A stretch of 64,000 nt of DNA from Sphingomonas parapaucimobilis NBRC 15100 (GCF_000787715.1 NZ_BBPI01000034.1:117811-181810); one strand, 5' to 3'; counted from the first letter of the stretch, positions 33,509 to 42,086 are shown. The notes: generated from the sequence alone by a model not told the origin. Numbers and translations: made by a program.

Positions 33509-35263
33509 ATGGCAAAGGCTCTCAAGATCGGTGCCATGGTGCTAGGTGGCGCGGCGCTGCTCGCGACCGGCGTCGGCGCGATCGCGATGGGTGGCCTGGC
33601 CGGATCGCTGGCGATCGCCGGGGTATCGGTGCAGACGCTGTTCCTCGCCAGTGCCGGGCTGTCGATTGCGTCGTCGCTGCTGCAGAAGACCGACGTTCCC
33701 GCGTCCCAGACGCAGCGCCTCTCGGCGACGATCGACCCGCGCGCGTTCCGGACGACGGTGCTGGGCCAGACGGCCATGGCGACCGATATCCGGTATGAAG
33801 AGTGGCACGGCGCGAAGCAGGATTACTGCTCGTGGATCGTCGCACTTGCCAGCCACGCGATCCACGCCGTCGACGAGATCTGGCTGAACGATGAGTTGGC
33901 CTGGTCGACCGTTCGCGGCGTGACGTCGAAATTCGCCGGATACTTTTCCGTGCCGCGCATCGTCACCGAGGGATGGGCAGGCGTCGGCTATTCCTTTGCC
34001 TCGGGCCAATGGAATGCGGCGCATCGCCTGACCGGCTGCGCCTGGTGCCACCTGCAATTCAAGATTACGGGCAATTCCAAAGGCACCGATAGTCCCTTCT
34101 CCGGTGGACCGCCCAGCCGGATCACCATCATCGGCCGGGGAGCAATGCTATACGATCCACGCCGTGACAGCACTGTGCCGGGTGGCTCGGGGCCAATGCG
34201 GGCGGACGATCAGAGCACCTGGCGCTATGTCACTGACGACGGCGCGGTCATCGGCGAGAATCTGCCCCTTCAAATCCTGCGCGTGCTTCTGGGCTGGCGG
34301 ATCACCAATCCGGTGACGGGGGCAAAAAAGCTGGCGGTGGGCATGGGTCTGCCGATCAAGCGGATCGGTCGGCCGTCCTTCATCGTCGCTGCCAATCATG
34401 CCGACGAGCAGGTGCCGCGCGTCGCTGGGGGAGGGACGGAACCGCGCTACCAGGGGGCCGGTGTTTTATCCGAAGGCTCGAGCGGAAAGGAAATGCTCGA
34501 TACCCTCTGCGGTGGATGCTGCGGGCGGATCATGGATGCCGGTGGCAAGCTGGACCTGATCCTCGCCCATAATGATCTGGCTGCCGCCGCGACCGACGAC
34601 GGCCTGATGGACGACGACGTGATCGGGTCCTTCACCTGGAACCCGGACCCGGCGCTGGACGCCACACCCAATGTCGTCCGTGGGCGCTATGTCGATGCGA
34701 CCCCGGCCGGTCTGTACCAGATGATGGATTTCCCCGAAGTAGAGGTCCCCAGCCCAGACGGGATCGATCGCCCTTTGTCGCTGGATCTACCGATCGTCGA
34801 GAGTCCGCGTCAGGCCCAGCAGATCGCATCCCAGACCCTGCAACGGCGGCAGCGGGCGCGGACCTTCACCGCGCTGTTCGACATTCGCGCCTGGCGCTGG
34901 CCGGTAGGGGCGGTGGTTCCCTTTACCTTTTCAGCACTCGCCTTCGACCGAAAGCTCTTCCGTGTGACTGAGCAGGAATATGCCGAGGGTGGTGCCTGCC
35001 AGATGACCCTTACGGTCGAGGATGCGGCAATCTATGCGCCGATCGCCGATCGCGCGGCCGTTCCTGGCGGGGCCTATTACGGCTTCAATCCCGCGCTAGA
35101 TCCCATAGCGCAGGCGATCGCAGCCGCCGCCAGCTCCGAACAGCTCAATCAGGCGACCCGAACGATCGACCAACAGGCGCAACTCATTCAGCAGCAGCAG
35201 AATGCGCTGAGCCAAGTCACGGCTCGAGTGAAGGCGCTCGAGGACGCCTCGCAAGAGCCGTAA
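33509..35263 (+). CDS. Tail tip attachment/hub protein
   Basis: 584 residues. The N-terminal ~55 are strongly hydrophobic and glycine-rich (LGGAALLATGVGAIAMGGLA), which may insert in the membrane. The central part is beta-rich with DEIWLNDELAW and RITIIGRGAMLYDPRRDS, typical of J-like host-specificity proteins. The end is a Gln-rich coiled coil (QQAQLIQQQQNALSQVTARV). Confidence 0.75.
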   Translation: MAKALKIGAMVLGGAALLATGVGAIAMGGLAGSLAIAGVSVQTLFLASAGLSIASSLLQKTDVPASQTQRLSATIDPRAFRTTVLGQTAMATDIRYEEWHGAKQDYCSWIVALASHAIHAVDEIWLNDELAWSTVRGVTSKFAGYFSVPRIVTEGWAGVGYSFASGQWNAAHRLTGCAWCHLQFKITGNSKGTDSPFSGGPPSRITIIGRGAMLYDPRRDSTVPGGSGPMRADDQSTWRYVTDDGAVIGENLPLQILRVLLGWRITNPVTGAKKLAVGMGLPIKRIGRPSFIVAANHADEQVPRVAGGGTEPRYQGAGVLSEGSSGKEMLDTLCGGCCGRIMDAGGKLDLILAHNDLAAAATDDGLMDDDVIGSFTWNPDPALDATPNVVRGRYVDATPAGLYQMMDFPEVEVPSPDGIDRPLSLDLPIVESPRQAQQIASQTLQRRQRARTFTALFDIRAWRWPVGAVVPFTFSALAFDRKLFRVTEQEYAEGGACQMTLTVEDAAIYAPIADRAAVPGGAYYGFNPALDPIAQAIAAAASSEQLNQATRTIDQQAQLIQQQQNALSQVTARVKALEDASQEP

Positions 35264-35288
35264 CCCCTACAATTCGGGAGCATATCGA

Positions 35289-37394
35289 ATGGCAACTGCG
35301 GCTTGTCTGCCCATAGCGGCAGATCGGGCGGGTCCTTGCGTCCGCACCATTTTCTTCGAGGGCCTCGACCTCTTTGGGCTCAAGCTGGCGATGGAAATTC
35401 GTCTTGGTCCCGAGACGCCCGGCCCTGCGGCAATTTCGCTCGGCAATGTATCGATGGCGGATGCAGAGGGCATTCGCGTCGTCAACGTGACTCGCTCCAA
35501 AGGCGTGCCGACAAGCGAAGTCGTCATCCGTATCGCCCAATCGACGATGCGGGATGCTGCTAAGGTCCCATATTCTGGTGAGCAGGGTAGCTCCTCGACA
35601 CTGTGCTACGATTTGATTGCCACATTCGGTCAGGACAATCGGCGTCTGGTCTACGGCACCTTCACGGCGCTGCCGACCGTGTATGGCATGGACAGCGCAC
35701 CCGCGAATCGGTCGCAAGGCGGGCAGAGCGGCCAGACGTCCACCTGGACCAATGCTCGAGTGACCTACAGCGGCGACGATGCCCGCGTGGTAATCGATGG
35801 CGCAGATCTGCTCGGCCTCATCATCGACGATGCCCGGGGGGGCATCGATGACGGAGTTGCGGCAGCACAGGCAGCGCGCCGCGGCGCGGAAGCAGCGCTT
35901 GCGGCGATCACGGCGCGCGACCTCGACCCGCTCGAATATGATCGCTCGGGCTATCTTGAAGCGACGATCGACGAGCAGGCCCGGGTAATCAAAGGGGTGT
36001 CTCGCGCGACGCTGAGCATGATCGCGGTCAGCTATGGCGGTCAGCTGGTGGAGGACCTGGGCAGCCTCGAGTATGAGCGCTCCGGCGCGGTCGATGCGCT
36101 GGTCGATAGCGATTTCACGCTGCTCGAGCTGACCGCCCGCAATGTCGGGCTCGACCATCTGGCGCTCGATCCGCTGGAGTATGATCGGTCGGGCTACCTG
36201 CTTGCGGATGTCGATGGAGGCTGGCGGGTCGTGGCCGGAACGCGACCGGTGTCGGCACCTGCCCCAGTGGCAGCCGACGCGGCCGATTACATGGTGGTCG
36301 AGCAAACCGATGCCGCTGGACGACGCCAGGTCTATTCGGAACGGCGCAGCAACGGCGCGCGAATGCAGCTTTCGCCAGCAGGGTCGAATCATACCCTCGT
36401 GCGCGTCGAGCGCGGCAATGCGCTGTATCGGTCCGATCGCGCGCGGCAGCCTGCCGGTGGACTTTTCGCGGTGCCCGTCGCTGGCGGTGCCGAGGTGTCG
36501 GTCCTGCCGTACCTCGCCATCGCCATGTGGGGCGACAGCCAGGTCGGCATGGGCGCGGACGACGGGACCGGCGCGGGTCTGGTCGCTGCCCAAAAGCTCG
36601 GCTGGGCCTATGCCAATCAGTGGGGCGTCGGTGGTCAATCGGCGCAGCAGACTGCGGCTCGCCTGTACGGCGTCCAAATGCTCATCGTCGGCGGCCAAAT
36701 CCCGGCAGCGGCCGGAGCCGTGGTGAATGTGCTCGTTCTGGGTGCCGACCCGATCACGGGTGGACAGCCCGACATCAAGGTCCGCTATTCGGTCGCCGGG
36801 GTGCGGATGACGCTGACCCGCGATACCAACGGCAGCGGCGCCTACACACTGACCCGTGATAGCGCTGGCGCGGCGGTGGCGGTGCCTTCAAGCGTCTTTG
36901 CTCGCGCCGTTGCCTGCTCGCGCTTTGGCAACGAGGACCCGGTCGACCTCCCGCGCGACTGCGTCACGATCATCCAGGTCGGCCGCAACAACTTCGATAC
37001 GATCGAGGCGAATGTCGCCGCGATCCGGGACCTCGTCTCCACGCTGTCGTCGCTGTCCAAGCGCTTCATCATCCCACTCGTCCTGCCGGTGGGCTATGCC
37101 CAAGACGGCAGCGTCGTCAACCCGATCGAGCCGACCGGCAGCGAGCGGCGCCTGCGCATCGAGGCGATGAACGCCGCGATCAAGGCGGCCTTCCCCGACA
37201 ATTCGCTCGACCTCCTGCCAATCCTGCAAGCGCGGGGCGACGGCAGCGCAGGCGATAATGCGGACATCGCAGCTGGCTTCACACCCCGCTCGCTCCGCAC
37301 CGACTTCCTTCACCTCAATGCAGCCGGCCGGTCGATCGCGGGCCAGTACGGCTATGCACCCTTCATCACCGCGAAAGGATGGACCCAAGCATGA
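35289..37394 (+). CDS. Tail fibre with SGNH esterase domain
   Basis: 701 residues. A tail-attachment N-terminus precedes three diverged repeats of the type LEYDRSGYL (near 215, 258 and 297). From about 410 an SGNH/GDSL hydrolase fold follows: block I GDSQ (~416), VGRNN (~563) and TDFLHLNAAG with the Asp/His pair (~670). It probably removes acyl groups from a surface polysaccharide used as receptor, so it is a host-range determinant. Confidence 0.85.
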   Translation: MATAACLPIAADRAGPCVRTIFFEGLDLFGLKLAMEIRLGPETPGPAAISLGNVSMADAEGIRVVNVTRSKGVPTSEVVIRIAQSTMRDAAKVPYSGEQGSSSTLCYDLIATFGQDNRRLVYGTFTALPTVYGMDSAPANRSQGGQSGQTSTWTNARVTYSGDDARVVIDGADLLGLIIDDARGGIDDGVAAAQAARRGAEAALAAITARDLDPLEYDRSGYLEATIDEQARVIKGVSRATLSMIAVSYGGQLVEDLGSLEYERSGAVDALVDSDFTLLELTARNVGLDHLALDPLEYDRSGYLLADVDGGWRVVAGTRPVSAPAPVAADAADYMVVEQTDAAGRRQVYSERRSNGARMQLSPAGSNHTLVRVERGNALYRSDRARQPAGGLFAVPVAGGAEVSVLPYLAIAMWGDSQVGMGADDGTGAGLVAAQKLGWAYANQWGVGGQSAQQTAARLYGVQMLIVGGQIPAAAGAVVNVLVLGADPITGGQPDIKVRYSVAGVRMTLTRDTNGSGAYTLTRDSAGAAVAVPSSVFARAVACSRFGNEDPVDLPRDCVTIIQVGRNNFDTIEANVAAIRDLVSTLSSLSKRFIIPLVLPVGYAQDGSVVNPIEPTGSERRLRIEAMNAAIKAAFPDNSLDLLPILQARGDGSAGDNADIAAGFTPRSLRTDFLHLNAAGRSIAGQYGYAPFITAKGWTQA

Positions 37395-38203
37395 GCGGCA
37401 TCTTTCGACGTCTGGTCGGCTATTCCTCGGGCCGTACCGACCTGCCCAAGCTCCAGCGTGACAGCGTGGTGGACGACGGCACCATTGGCCTGTTCGATTT
37501 CGGTCACGGCTGGGGTTATCTCGCCCAGGTCGGCCCGGTCGCGGCGGGGGCGCAGCTACGCAACTATGACCGTGACGGCGGCATCGCGGTTGCGGATGCC
37601 GCCATCCCGTGGTCGGGCGGGATGGTAAAATTCGACGGGCTGGGTCAGTCGATCACGCTGCCCGCAGAATGGAAGCTGCCCCCGTCGACGACCGATTTCG
37701 CGATTTCGATGACGGGGCGCATTCCGCGCTCGGGCTATCCCAGCGGCGGAACAGGTCAGAAGTCGACGCAGATTCTTGGCTGCGCTTCAGGGGGTGTCAT
37801 TCAGTACAGCTTCCTCGTCCTCTACGACGCGGCGACCGGCCAGCTGTCCGGCCTCCAGCTCGGCCTCAATAACGAAGGACCGGTGGTCCCTGCCGCCCTA
37901 TTCCCCGACGATGCGGCCGCGCACCATTATGCGCTGCGCTGGCGTGCGACCTCCGCGACTGCATCGATGATCGAATTCTACATTGACGGCGCGCTGCGCT
38001 TTACCGCTGCCGTGGGCTATGCGGGTGCGCTGTCCCAGCCTGACCGCCCGGCCAAGCTGGGCCAGTATTGGAATTTTGTCCCCGACGCCATGCGGGGCGC
38101 GATCGGCCGAGTGATGCTCCAGCGTCTCGACGTCGCGGGATCGAAGCCCATCGGCGAATTAATCGCGGCGGATCTGGCAGCCGGGCAGGGGCGGTTCTCG
38201 TAA
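37391..38203 (+). CDS. LamG/concanavalin-like fibre or receptor-binding protein
   Basis: 270 residues from ATG 37391 (ATGA overlap). The jelly-roll pattern (FDGLGQSITLPAEWK, FAISMTGRIPRSG, MIEFYIDGALRF) resembles LamG-like carbohydrate-binding domains. Probably pairs with the esterase fibre in adsorption. Confidence 0.7.
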   Translation: MSGIFRRLVGYSSGRTDLPKLQRDSVVDDGTIGLFDFGHGWGYLAQVGPVAAGAQLRNYDRDGGIAVADAAIPWSGGMVKFDGLGQSITLPAEWKLPPSTTDFAISMTGRIPRSGYPSGGTGQKSTQILGCASGGVIQYSFLVLYDAATGQLSGLQLGLNNEGPVVPAALFPDDAAAHHYALRWRATSATASMIEFYIDGALRFTAAVGYAGALSQPDRPAKLGQYWNFVPDAMRGAIGRVMLQRLDVAGSKPIGELIAADLAAGQGRFS

Positions 38204-38326
38204 ATGACCGCCCTCGCCCATGTCATCAGCACGGCTGCCATATTGTGGATGATGCCCCCCAGCGCGACCATCGGCGACGTCACCGACTGTATCTCCGCGT
38301 CTATCGATTGTCTGGAGGTATCATGA
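38204..38326 (+). CDS. 40-residue protein before the holin
   Basis: Starts at the base after the previous stop and ends inside the holin start (ATGA). One hydrophobic segment (LAHVISTAAILWMMPPSA), then two cysteines. GGAGG near its 3' end serves the next gene. Could be a small lysis accessory or leader peptide. Confidence 0.5.
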   Translation: MTALAHVISTAAILWMMPPSATIGDVTDCISASIDCLEVS

Positions 38327-38676
38327 CAGAGCCCGTGAGCATCGCCAGCGTCGCTGGAGCTAAATACGGTGCCACGATCGCCGGACTGGCGATCGGCACT
38401 GCCGCACGGTACGGCCTGGCTCTGTCCGAAGGGCGCATATTGACGTGGCGCGGCGTGCTCGCGGATCTGCTTTTACTTGGGATGCTGGGCCTTCTGGCAA
38501 TCGCCATCAGTGACGGCGCGGCGCGGGTTGTAGGCGTGACGGTCGGCACCGATTACCGCGTCCTGGTTGGATCGCTGGCGGCCGTTTGTTCCGACCGCCT
38601 GGTCCGCTTGGTCCGAGAGCATTTCATGAAGCGCGTCAGCGAAGAGCTGCACACCGGCGAAACGCCCGCGCTGTAA
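38323..38676 (+). CDS. Putative holin
   Basis: 117 residues with three hydrophobic segments (about 16-35, 48-68, 82-96) and a charged C-terminal tail, right before the amidase gene. Topology and context fit a class I-like holin. ATG has GGAGG upstream. Confidence 0.7.
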   Translation: MTEPVSIASVAGAKYGATIAGLAIGTAARYGLALSEGRILTWRGVLADLLLLGMLGLLAIAISDGAARVVGVTVGTDYRVLVGSLAAVCSDRLVRLVREHFMKRVSEELHTGETPAL

Positions 38677-38717
38677 CCCGCTCGGCCGGTCGGCCGCGCC
38701 ATCACCTGGATAAACCT

Positions 38718-39227
38718 ATGACGACGCCACTCGCACCGTGGCGCGCGGCCGCGCGCGCGCCCATCACCCGCTCGATCAGCAGCATCGCGGTCCACTGCAC
38801 CGCCACCCCGGCCGGGCGCGCGGTCAGCGCCGCGCAGATCCGCGGCTGGCACCTGGCCAAGGGCTGGAAGGACATCGGCTATCACTTCGTCGTCGGCCTG
38901 GACGGCACGATCGAGATCGGTCGACCGAAGGCGATGGCCGGTGCCCATGTCGAGGGCTTCAACGCCCATTCGGTCGGCGTGGTCTATGTCGGCGGCACCG
39001 ACGCTGCGGGCAAGCCCCTCGACACCCGCACCCCCGCGCAAAAAGCCGCACTGCTCGACCTGCTGGCCGAGCTGAAGGGCGCGCACCCGGCGGCCGTCAT
39101 CAAGGGCCACCGCGACTATTCGCCCGATCGCAACGGCGACGGCAAAATCAGCCCCGCCGAATGGCTGAAAGCCTGCCCCTGCTTCGACGCGCTGACCGAA
39201 TATGCGCGCGTCGGCCGCCCCGCCTGA
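38718..39227 (+). CDS. Endolysin, N-acetylmuramoyl-L-alanine amidase
   Basis: 169 residues of the amidase_2/T7-lysozyme type: His in IAVHCTATP, DIGYHFVVGLDG, and the HRDYSPD/CPCFD pair completing the zinc site. An EF-hand-like loop DRNGDGKISPAEW sits between these last ligands and may bind calcium. No signal peptide, so export depends on the holin. Confidence 0.9.
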   Translation: MTTPLAPWRAAARAPITRSISSIAVHCTATPAGRAVSAAQIRGWHLAKGWKDIGYHFVVGLDGTIEIGRPKAMAGAHVEGFNAHSVGVVYVGGTDAAGKPLDTRTPAQKAALLDLLAELKGAHPAAVIKGHRDYSPDRNGDGKISPAEWLKACPCFDALTEYARVGRPA

Positions 39228-39243
39228 TCCCCTGGAGACACCC

Positions 39244-39771
39244 ATGACCGATATCAAATACTGGTGGCAGAGCCGGACGATCTGGCTGCAAATCGTCGCC
39301 GCGCTTTTCGCTGCCCTGTCCACCTTCCACATCCTGCCCACTGGCATCGAGCAGGACCAGCTGGTCGGCGCGATCATGGGCTTCGTCGCGATCGCGACGC
39401 TGATCCTGCGCTTCCGGTCGACCCACGTCATCGCGACCGACACGCTGCCTCCGGGCATGGGTGCTCGCGCGAGGATCGCGGCGATCGGCTTGGCGCTGGG
39501 CCTGGCGGCGTGCGCCACCCCGACCGGCGCGCCCACCTCGATGCAGCGGCTGGCGCGGATCAGCGACCAATTCGCCAAGGCCCAGGCATTCGCCGCGCCA
39601 TTCCTGGGCTTCCTGCCGCCCGAGCGTGCCGACCTGGTGCGCGCGGCGGCCGAGCTGGTCCGCCAGGCGCTGGCGACGGCGCGCAGCGCGTCCAGTACGG
39701 CCGAGCGCAATGACGCGCTGCGCACCGCCGAGAAGGCGACGGCCGATTACCGCTTCGTCACCGGCGGTTGA
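39244..39771 (+). CDS. Membrane/lipobox lysis protein (spanin-like candidate)
   Basis: 175 residues from ATG 39244. Two hydrophobic segments at about 13-30 and 38-55 are followed by a basic stretch and an internal lipobox-like ALGLAACATP near 87-96. A periplasmic helical region (ADLVRAAAELVRQALATAR) ends the protein. It could be a fused holin/spanin or unimolecular spanin. The lipobox could also mark an internal start around 39457. Confidence 0.5.
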   Translation: MTDIKYWWQSRTIWLQIVAALFAALSTFHILPTGIEQDQLVGAIMGFVAIATLILRFRSTHVIATDTLPPGMGARARIAAIGLALGLAACATPTGAPTSMQRLARISDQFAKAQAFAAPFLGFLPPERADLVRAAAELVRQALATARSASSTAERNDALRTAEKATADYRFVTGG

Positions 39772-39886
39772 CGATCGACGGTCCGGACGGCAAGGCCGAC
39801 TTGCTGCTCTGGACTAGCCGAAAGGAGCAGCCCGTGCGCGGCAAGAACAGGCACCGGCTTTGCCGGGTGGCCTGCTGAATGAAAGA

Positions 39887-39899
39887 CCCCCCCGGGGGG
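39887..39899. repeat. C7G6 tract
   Basis: Seven C followed by six G, near copy of the tract at 18759-18772 on the other side of the structural genes. Confidence 0.6.
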
Positions 39900-40096
39900 A
39901 ATAAGCAGGGCGCGGTCTCTGTTCTTCCGCGCGGCTAACCGCCCGGTACGCGGCCGGGTGGCGCGATAGGCAGAGACCGCCCCACCACGCATGAAATCGC
40001 CGCTGGCCCCGCCAGCGCCCCCAGATCCCCACCGACGAACAGAGCGTCGGCGCGGGCCGCGTCCGATCATGTCGATCGGCGCAAATACCATCCGCA

Positions 40097-40111
40097 CGCG
40101 TAGCCGACGTG
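40097..40111. repeat. CGCGTAGCCGACGTG box upstream of cytosine methyltransferase
   Basis: Exact 15-bp match to 41199-41213. Here it lies 37 bp before the gene start and is followed within a few bases by GCGATCGC, which contains GATC. Confidence 0.6.
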
Positions 40112-40148
40112 CCAGCGATCGCCACCAGCGACCTATGGAGCGGACATT

Positions 40149-41075
40149 GTGGATCTACGTACCCTCTTCCAACCTGAAGACGTCGATTTCCGAGGATTGT
40201 CATTCTGCGCCGGTTACGCGGGCCTCGACCTTGGACTGCACATCGCCGAGCCCCATTACCGGACTGTGGGTTTCGTCGAGAGGGAAGGCCATGCAGCGGC
40301 CGCTCTCGTGGCGCGGATGGAAGACCAGGCCCTGGGTCAGGCACCTATCTGGGACGATCTGCGATCCTTCGACGGCCGACCATGGCGCGGCCGCGTTCAT
40401 CTCCTCACTGCCGGTTATCCCTGCCAGCCCTTCAGCCTCTCGGGTGTGCGCCGCGGAGCTGACGATCCCCGGCATCTCTGGCCCGATATCGCCCGCATCG
40501 TGGAAGAGGTCGCGCCGGAATGGGTCTTCTGCGAAAACGTCGAGGGGCACCTGTCGCTGGGCTTCCCCGACGTCGTCGCCAGCCTACAAGGCTTGGGCTA
40601 CACGACAAAGGCGGGCCTGTTCACAGCGCGAGAAGCAGGCGCTTCCCACCGGCGCCGGCGGCTCTTCCTCCTGGCCCACGCCGACCGCGTCGAACGGGGG
40701 GTATGTGCCGAACCTGATCGTGCAGGCGGGCTCGATCCGCTTTACGGGACCGTTCGACATTTCGACGGAGAGCGGCGGCCAATTCTCATTGAGCGAGGCG
40801 TCCCGCAGCTGGATGACCCTGTGGTCGACCATGCAGGCGATGGGATGGAAGCCGACGTCGACCGCCTCGCCATCTTCACCCCAGGTCCGAGTGAGCTGGA
40901 AGCATGGGGACGGCTCCTATCTGAGCAGCCTGACGCCCAACCCGCGATTCTACGAGAAGACGATGGGCTGGCCGATTGGGTGGAGCGCACCCGGGGAGCC
41001 GGTAACGGAGTATGCAGCATGGCTGCGGCGCTCGCGTGGGCTGTTCTCAAAACTGCTCACCACCTGGACGCTTGA
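40149..41075 (+). CDS. DNA (cytosine-5) methyltransferase
   Basis: 308 residues from GTG 40149 (GGAG 8 nt upstream). Motifs in order: I FCAGYAGLDLGL (~19-30), IV AGYPCQPFS with the catalytic Cys (~88-96), VI ENVEG (~129), VIII ASHRRRRLF (~164) and X GNGVCSMAAALAW near the end. Methylates cytosine in phage DNA, which would protect it from host restriction. The target-recognition region between VIII and X has weaker GC3 than the +1 frame, which is itself coding-like. Confidence 0.85.
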   Translation: MDLRTLFQPEDVDFRGLSFCAGYAGLDLGLHIAEPHYRTVGFVEREGHAAAALVARMEDQALGQAPIWDDLRSFDGRPWRGRVHLLTAGYPCQPFSLSGVRRGADDPRHLWPDIARIVEEVAPEWVFCENVEGHLSLGFPDVVASLQGLGYTTKAGLFTAREAGASHRRRRLFLLAHADRVERGVCAEPDRAGGLDPLYGTVRHFDGERRPILIERGVPQLDDPVVDHAGDGMEADVDRLAIFTPGPSELEAWGRLLSEQPDAQPAILREDDGLADWVERTRGAGNGVCSMAAALAWAVLKTAHHLDA

Positions 41076-41094
41076 CGATCTGCGCGGCGACTGA
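40663..41094 (+). CDS. Possible out-of-frame coding region overlapping the methyltransferase
   Basis: In the +1 frame, about 144 codons ending at 41094 have very high GC3 and read like a phage methylase-associated protein: SSWPTPTASNGG near the start and LTPNPRFYEKTMGWPIGWS, then AAWLRRSRGLFSKL at the end. No ATG lies nearby; GTG 40705 or ribosomal frameshifting from the main frame are options. Expression is unproven. Confidence 0.45.
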   Translation, partial: SSSWPTPTASNGGYVPNLIVQAGSIRFTGPFDISTESGGQFSLSEASRSWMTLWSTMQAMGWKPTSTASPSSPQVRVSWKHGDGSYLSSLTPNPRFYEKTMGWPIGWSAPGEPVTEYAAWLRRSRGLFSKLLTTWTLDDLRGD

Positions 41095-41102
41095 CCCGCG
41101 CT

Positions 41103-41186
41103 GCCGGCCGGGACGGCCCGGCCGGCTTTGATATTCTCCCGGCGACAGAGCGCCGGACGATCCGCCTGGGCACGTCGCCCAGGCGG
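41103..41186 (+). terminator. Tandem hairpins between the two methyltransferase genes
   Basis: Three perfect hairpins in a row: GCCGGCCGGG/CCCGGCCGGC (41103-41126, followed by TTT), CCGGCG/CGCCGG (41139-41156) and CCGCCTGGGC/GCCCAGGCGG (41162-41186). The first may terminate the cytosine methyltransferase transcript; the others lie in the leader of the adenine methyltransferase. Confidence 0.7.
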
Positions 41187-41198
41187 TACACCCTCGCG

Positions 41199-41213
41199 CG
41201 CGTAGCCGACGTG
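41199..41213. repeat. CGCGTAGCCGACGTG box upstream of adenine methyltransferase
   Basis: Second copy of the 15-bp box, 21 bp before the proposed ATT start and followed by TGATCGC, again containing GATC. Confidence 0.6.
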
Positions 41214-41234
41214 TGATCGCGAAGGACCAACCTC

Positions 41235-42020
41235 ATTTCGACTATCAACACTCCCGCTCCTTATCTCGGTGGGAAGCGTAATCTGGCAAAGCGTATCACG
41301 GCCATGATCGATGCAACACCGCACCGATCCTATGTCGAGCCGTTCGTCGGCATGGGCGGAATATTCCTCCGCCGCGCTCGGCCCGCCAAGGCCGAGGTGA
41401 TCAATGACATTTCGGGCGATGTGGTCACCTTTTTCCGGGTCGCTCAACGGCATCCCGACGCGCTGGACGACACCGTACGGCAGCAGCTCGCCAGCCGCGA
41501 GGATTTCGACCGGCTGAAGCTGGTCGATCCGACCACCCTGACCGACATCGAGCGTGCTGCGCGGTTCTTGTACCTCCAGCGACTGGCGTTCGGTGGTAAG
41601 GTCGTCGGGCGCAACTTCGGCGTGAAGCGTGAGGCGGCGAGCCGGTACGATCACCGGCAGCTTCGCCCCTTCCTACGGAAACTGCACGACCGGCTGGCGG
41701 GCGTGACGATTGAGCGCTTGGGCTATGCGTCCGTCATCGAGCGATATGACGATCCGCGTACGCTGTTCTATCTCGACCCGCCCTATTGGGATTGCGAGGG
41801 AGATTATGGCCCGGGAGTGTTTGAACGTGCCGACTTCGAGCGCCTGGCCGACCGGCTCGCTGGTATTCGGGGGCGCTTCATCCTGTCGATCAATGCGACC
41901 GACGGCGCACGGGCCGTCTTCTCCCGCTTCCACATAGAAGACGTCGACACGACGTATACGGTCAGCTCCCAAGCCACGAAACGTGTCGGCGAACTGATCG
42001 TGTCGAACTTCCGGGGGTAA
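41235..42020 (+). CDS. Dam-type adenine-N6 DNA methyltransferase with ATT start
   Basis: 261 residues if started at ATT 41235, which has AAGGA (41222-41226) 8 nt upstream. The first ATG (41304) would remove the family's N-terminal PAPYLGGKRNLAKRI, needed for SAM binding, so a non-standard start is likely. Motif I is YVEPFVGMGG, catalytic motif IV is YLDPPYW. Likely methylates GATC or a related site, protecting phage DNA or regulating phage genes. Second of two consecutive methyltransferases with matching leader boxes. Confidence 0.8.
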   Translation: MSTINTPAPYLGGKRNLAKRITAMIDATPHRSYVEPFVGMGGIFLRRARPAKAEVINDISGDVVTFFRVAQRHPDALDDTVRQQLASREDFDRLKLVDPTTLTDIERAARFLYLQRLAFGGKVVGRNFGVKREAASRYDHRQLRPFLRKLHDRLAGVTIERLGYASVIERYDDPRTLFYLDPPYWDCEGDYGPGVFERADFERLADRLAGIRGRFILSINATDGARAVFSRFHIEDVDTTYTVSSQATKRVGELIVSNFRG

Positions 42021-42086
42021 TCGCGGGGGAACAGCCTCCCTCTGGTGGCCAGCAGGAACGGCGGAAAACTGCCGATTCGGCAAAAC

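Larger units (their letters stand above)
39772..40148. other. 377-bp leader region of the methyltransferase
   Basis: No convincing gene. It holds the C7G6 tract at 39887-39899, several GC-rich inverted repeats (around 39938-39965) and the box CGCGTAGCCGACGTG at 40097-40111. It is likely the promoter/leader for the methyltransferase genes. Confidence 0.5.

Noticed and set aside
39991..40660. 5' part of the +1 frame overlapping the cytosine methyltransferase as part of a long gene
   Set aside because: Before about 40660 the translation is Ser/Arg/Pro-rich shadow; only the 3' part is coding-like.
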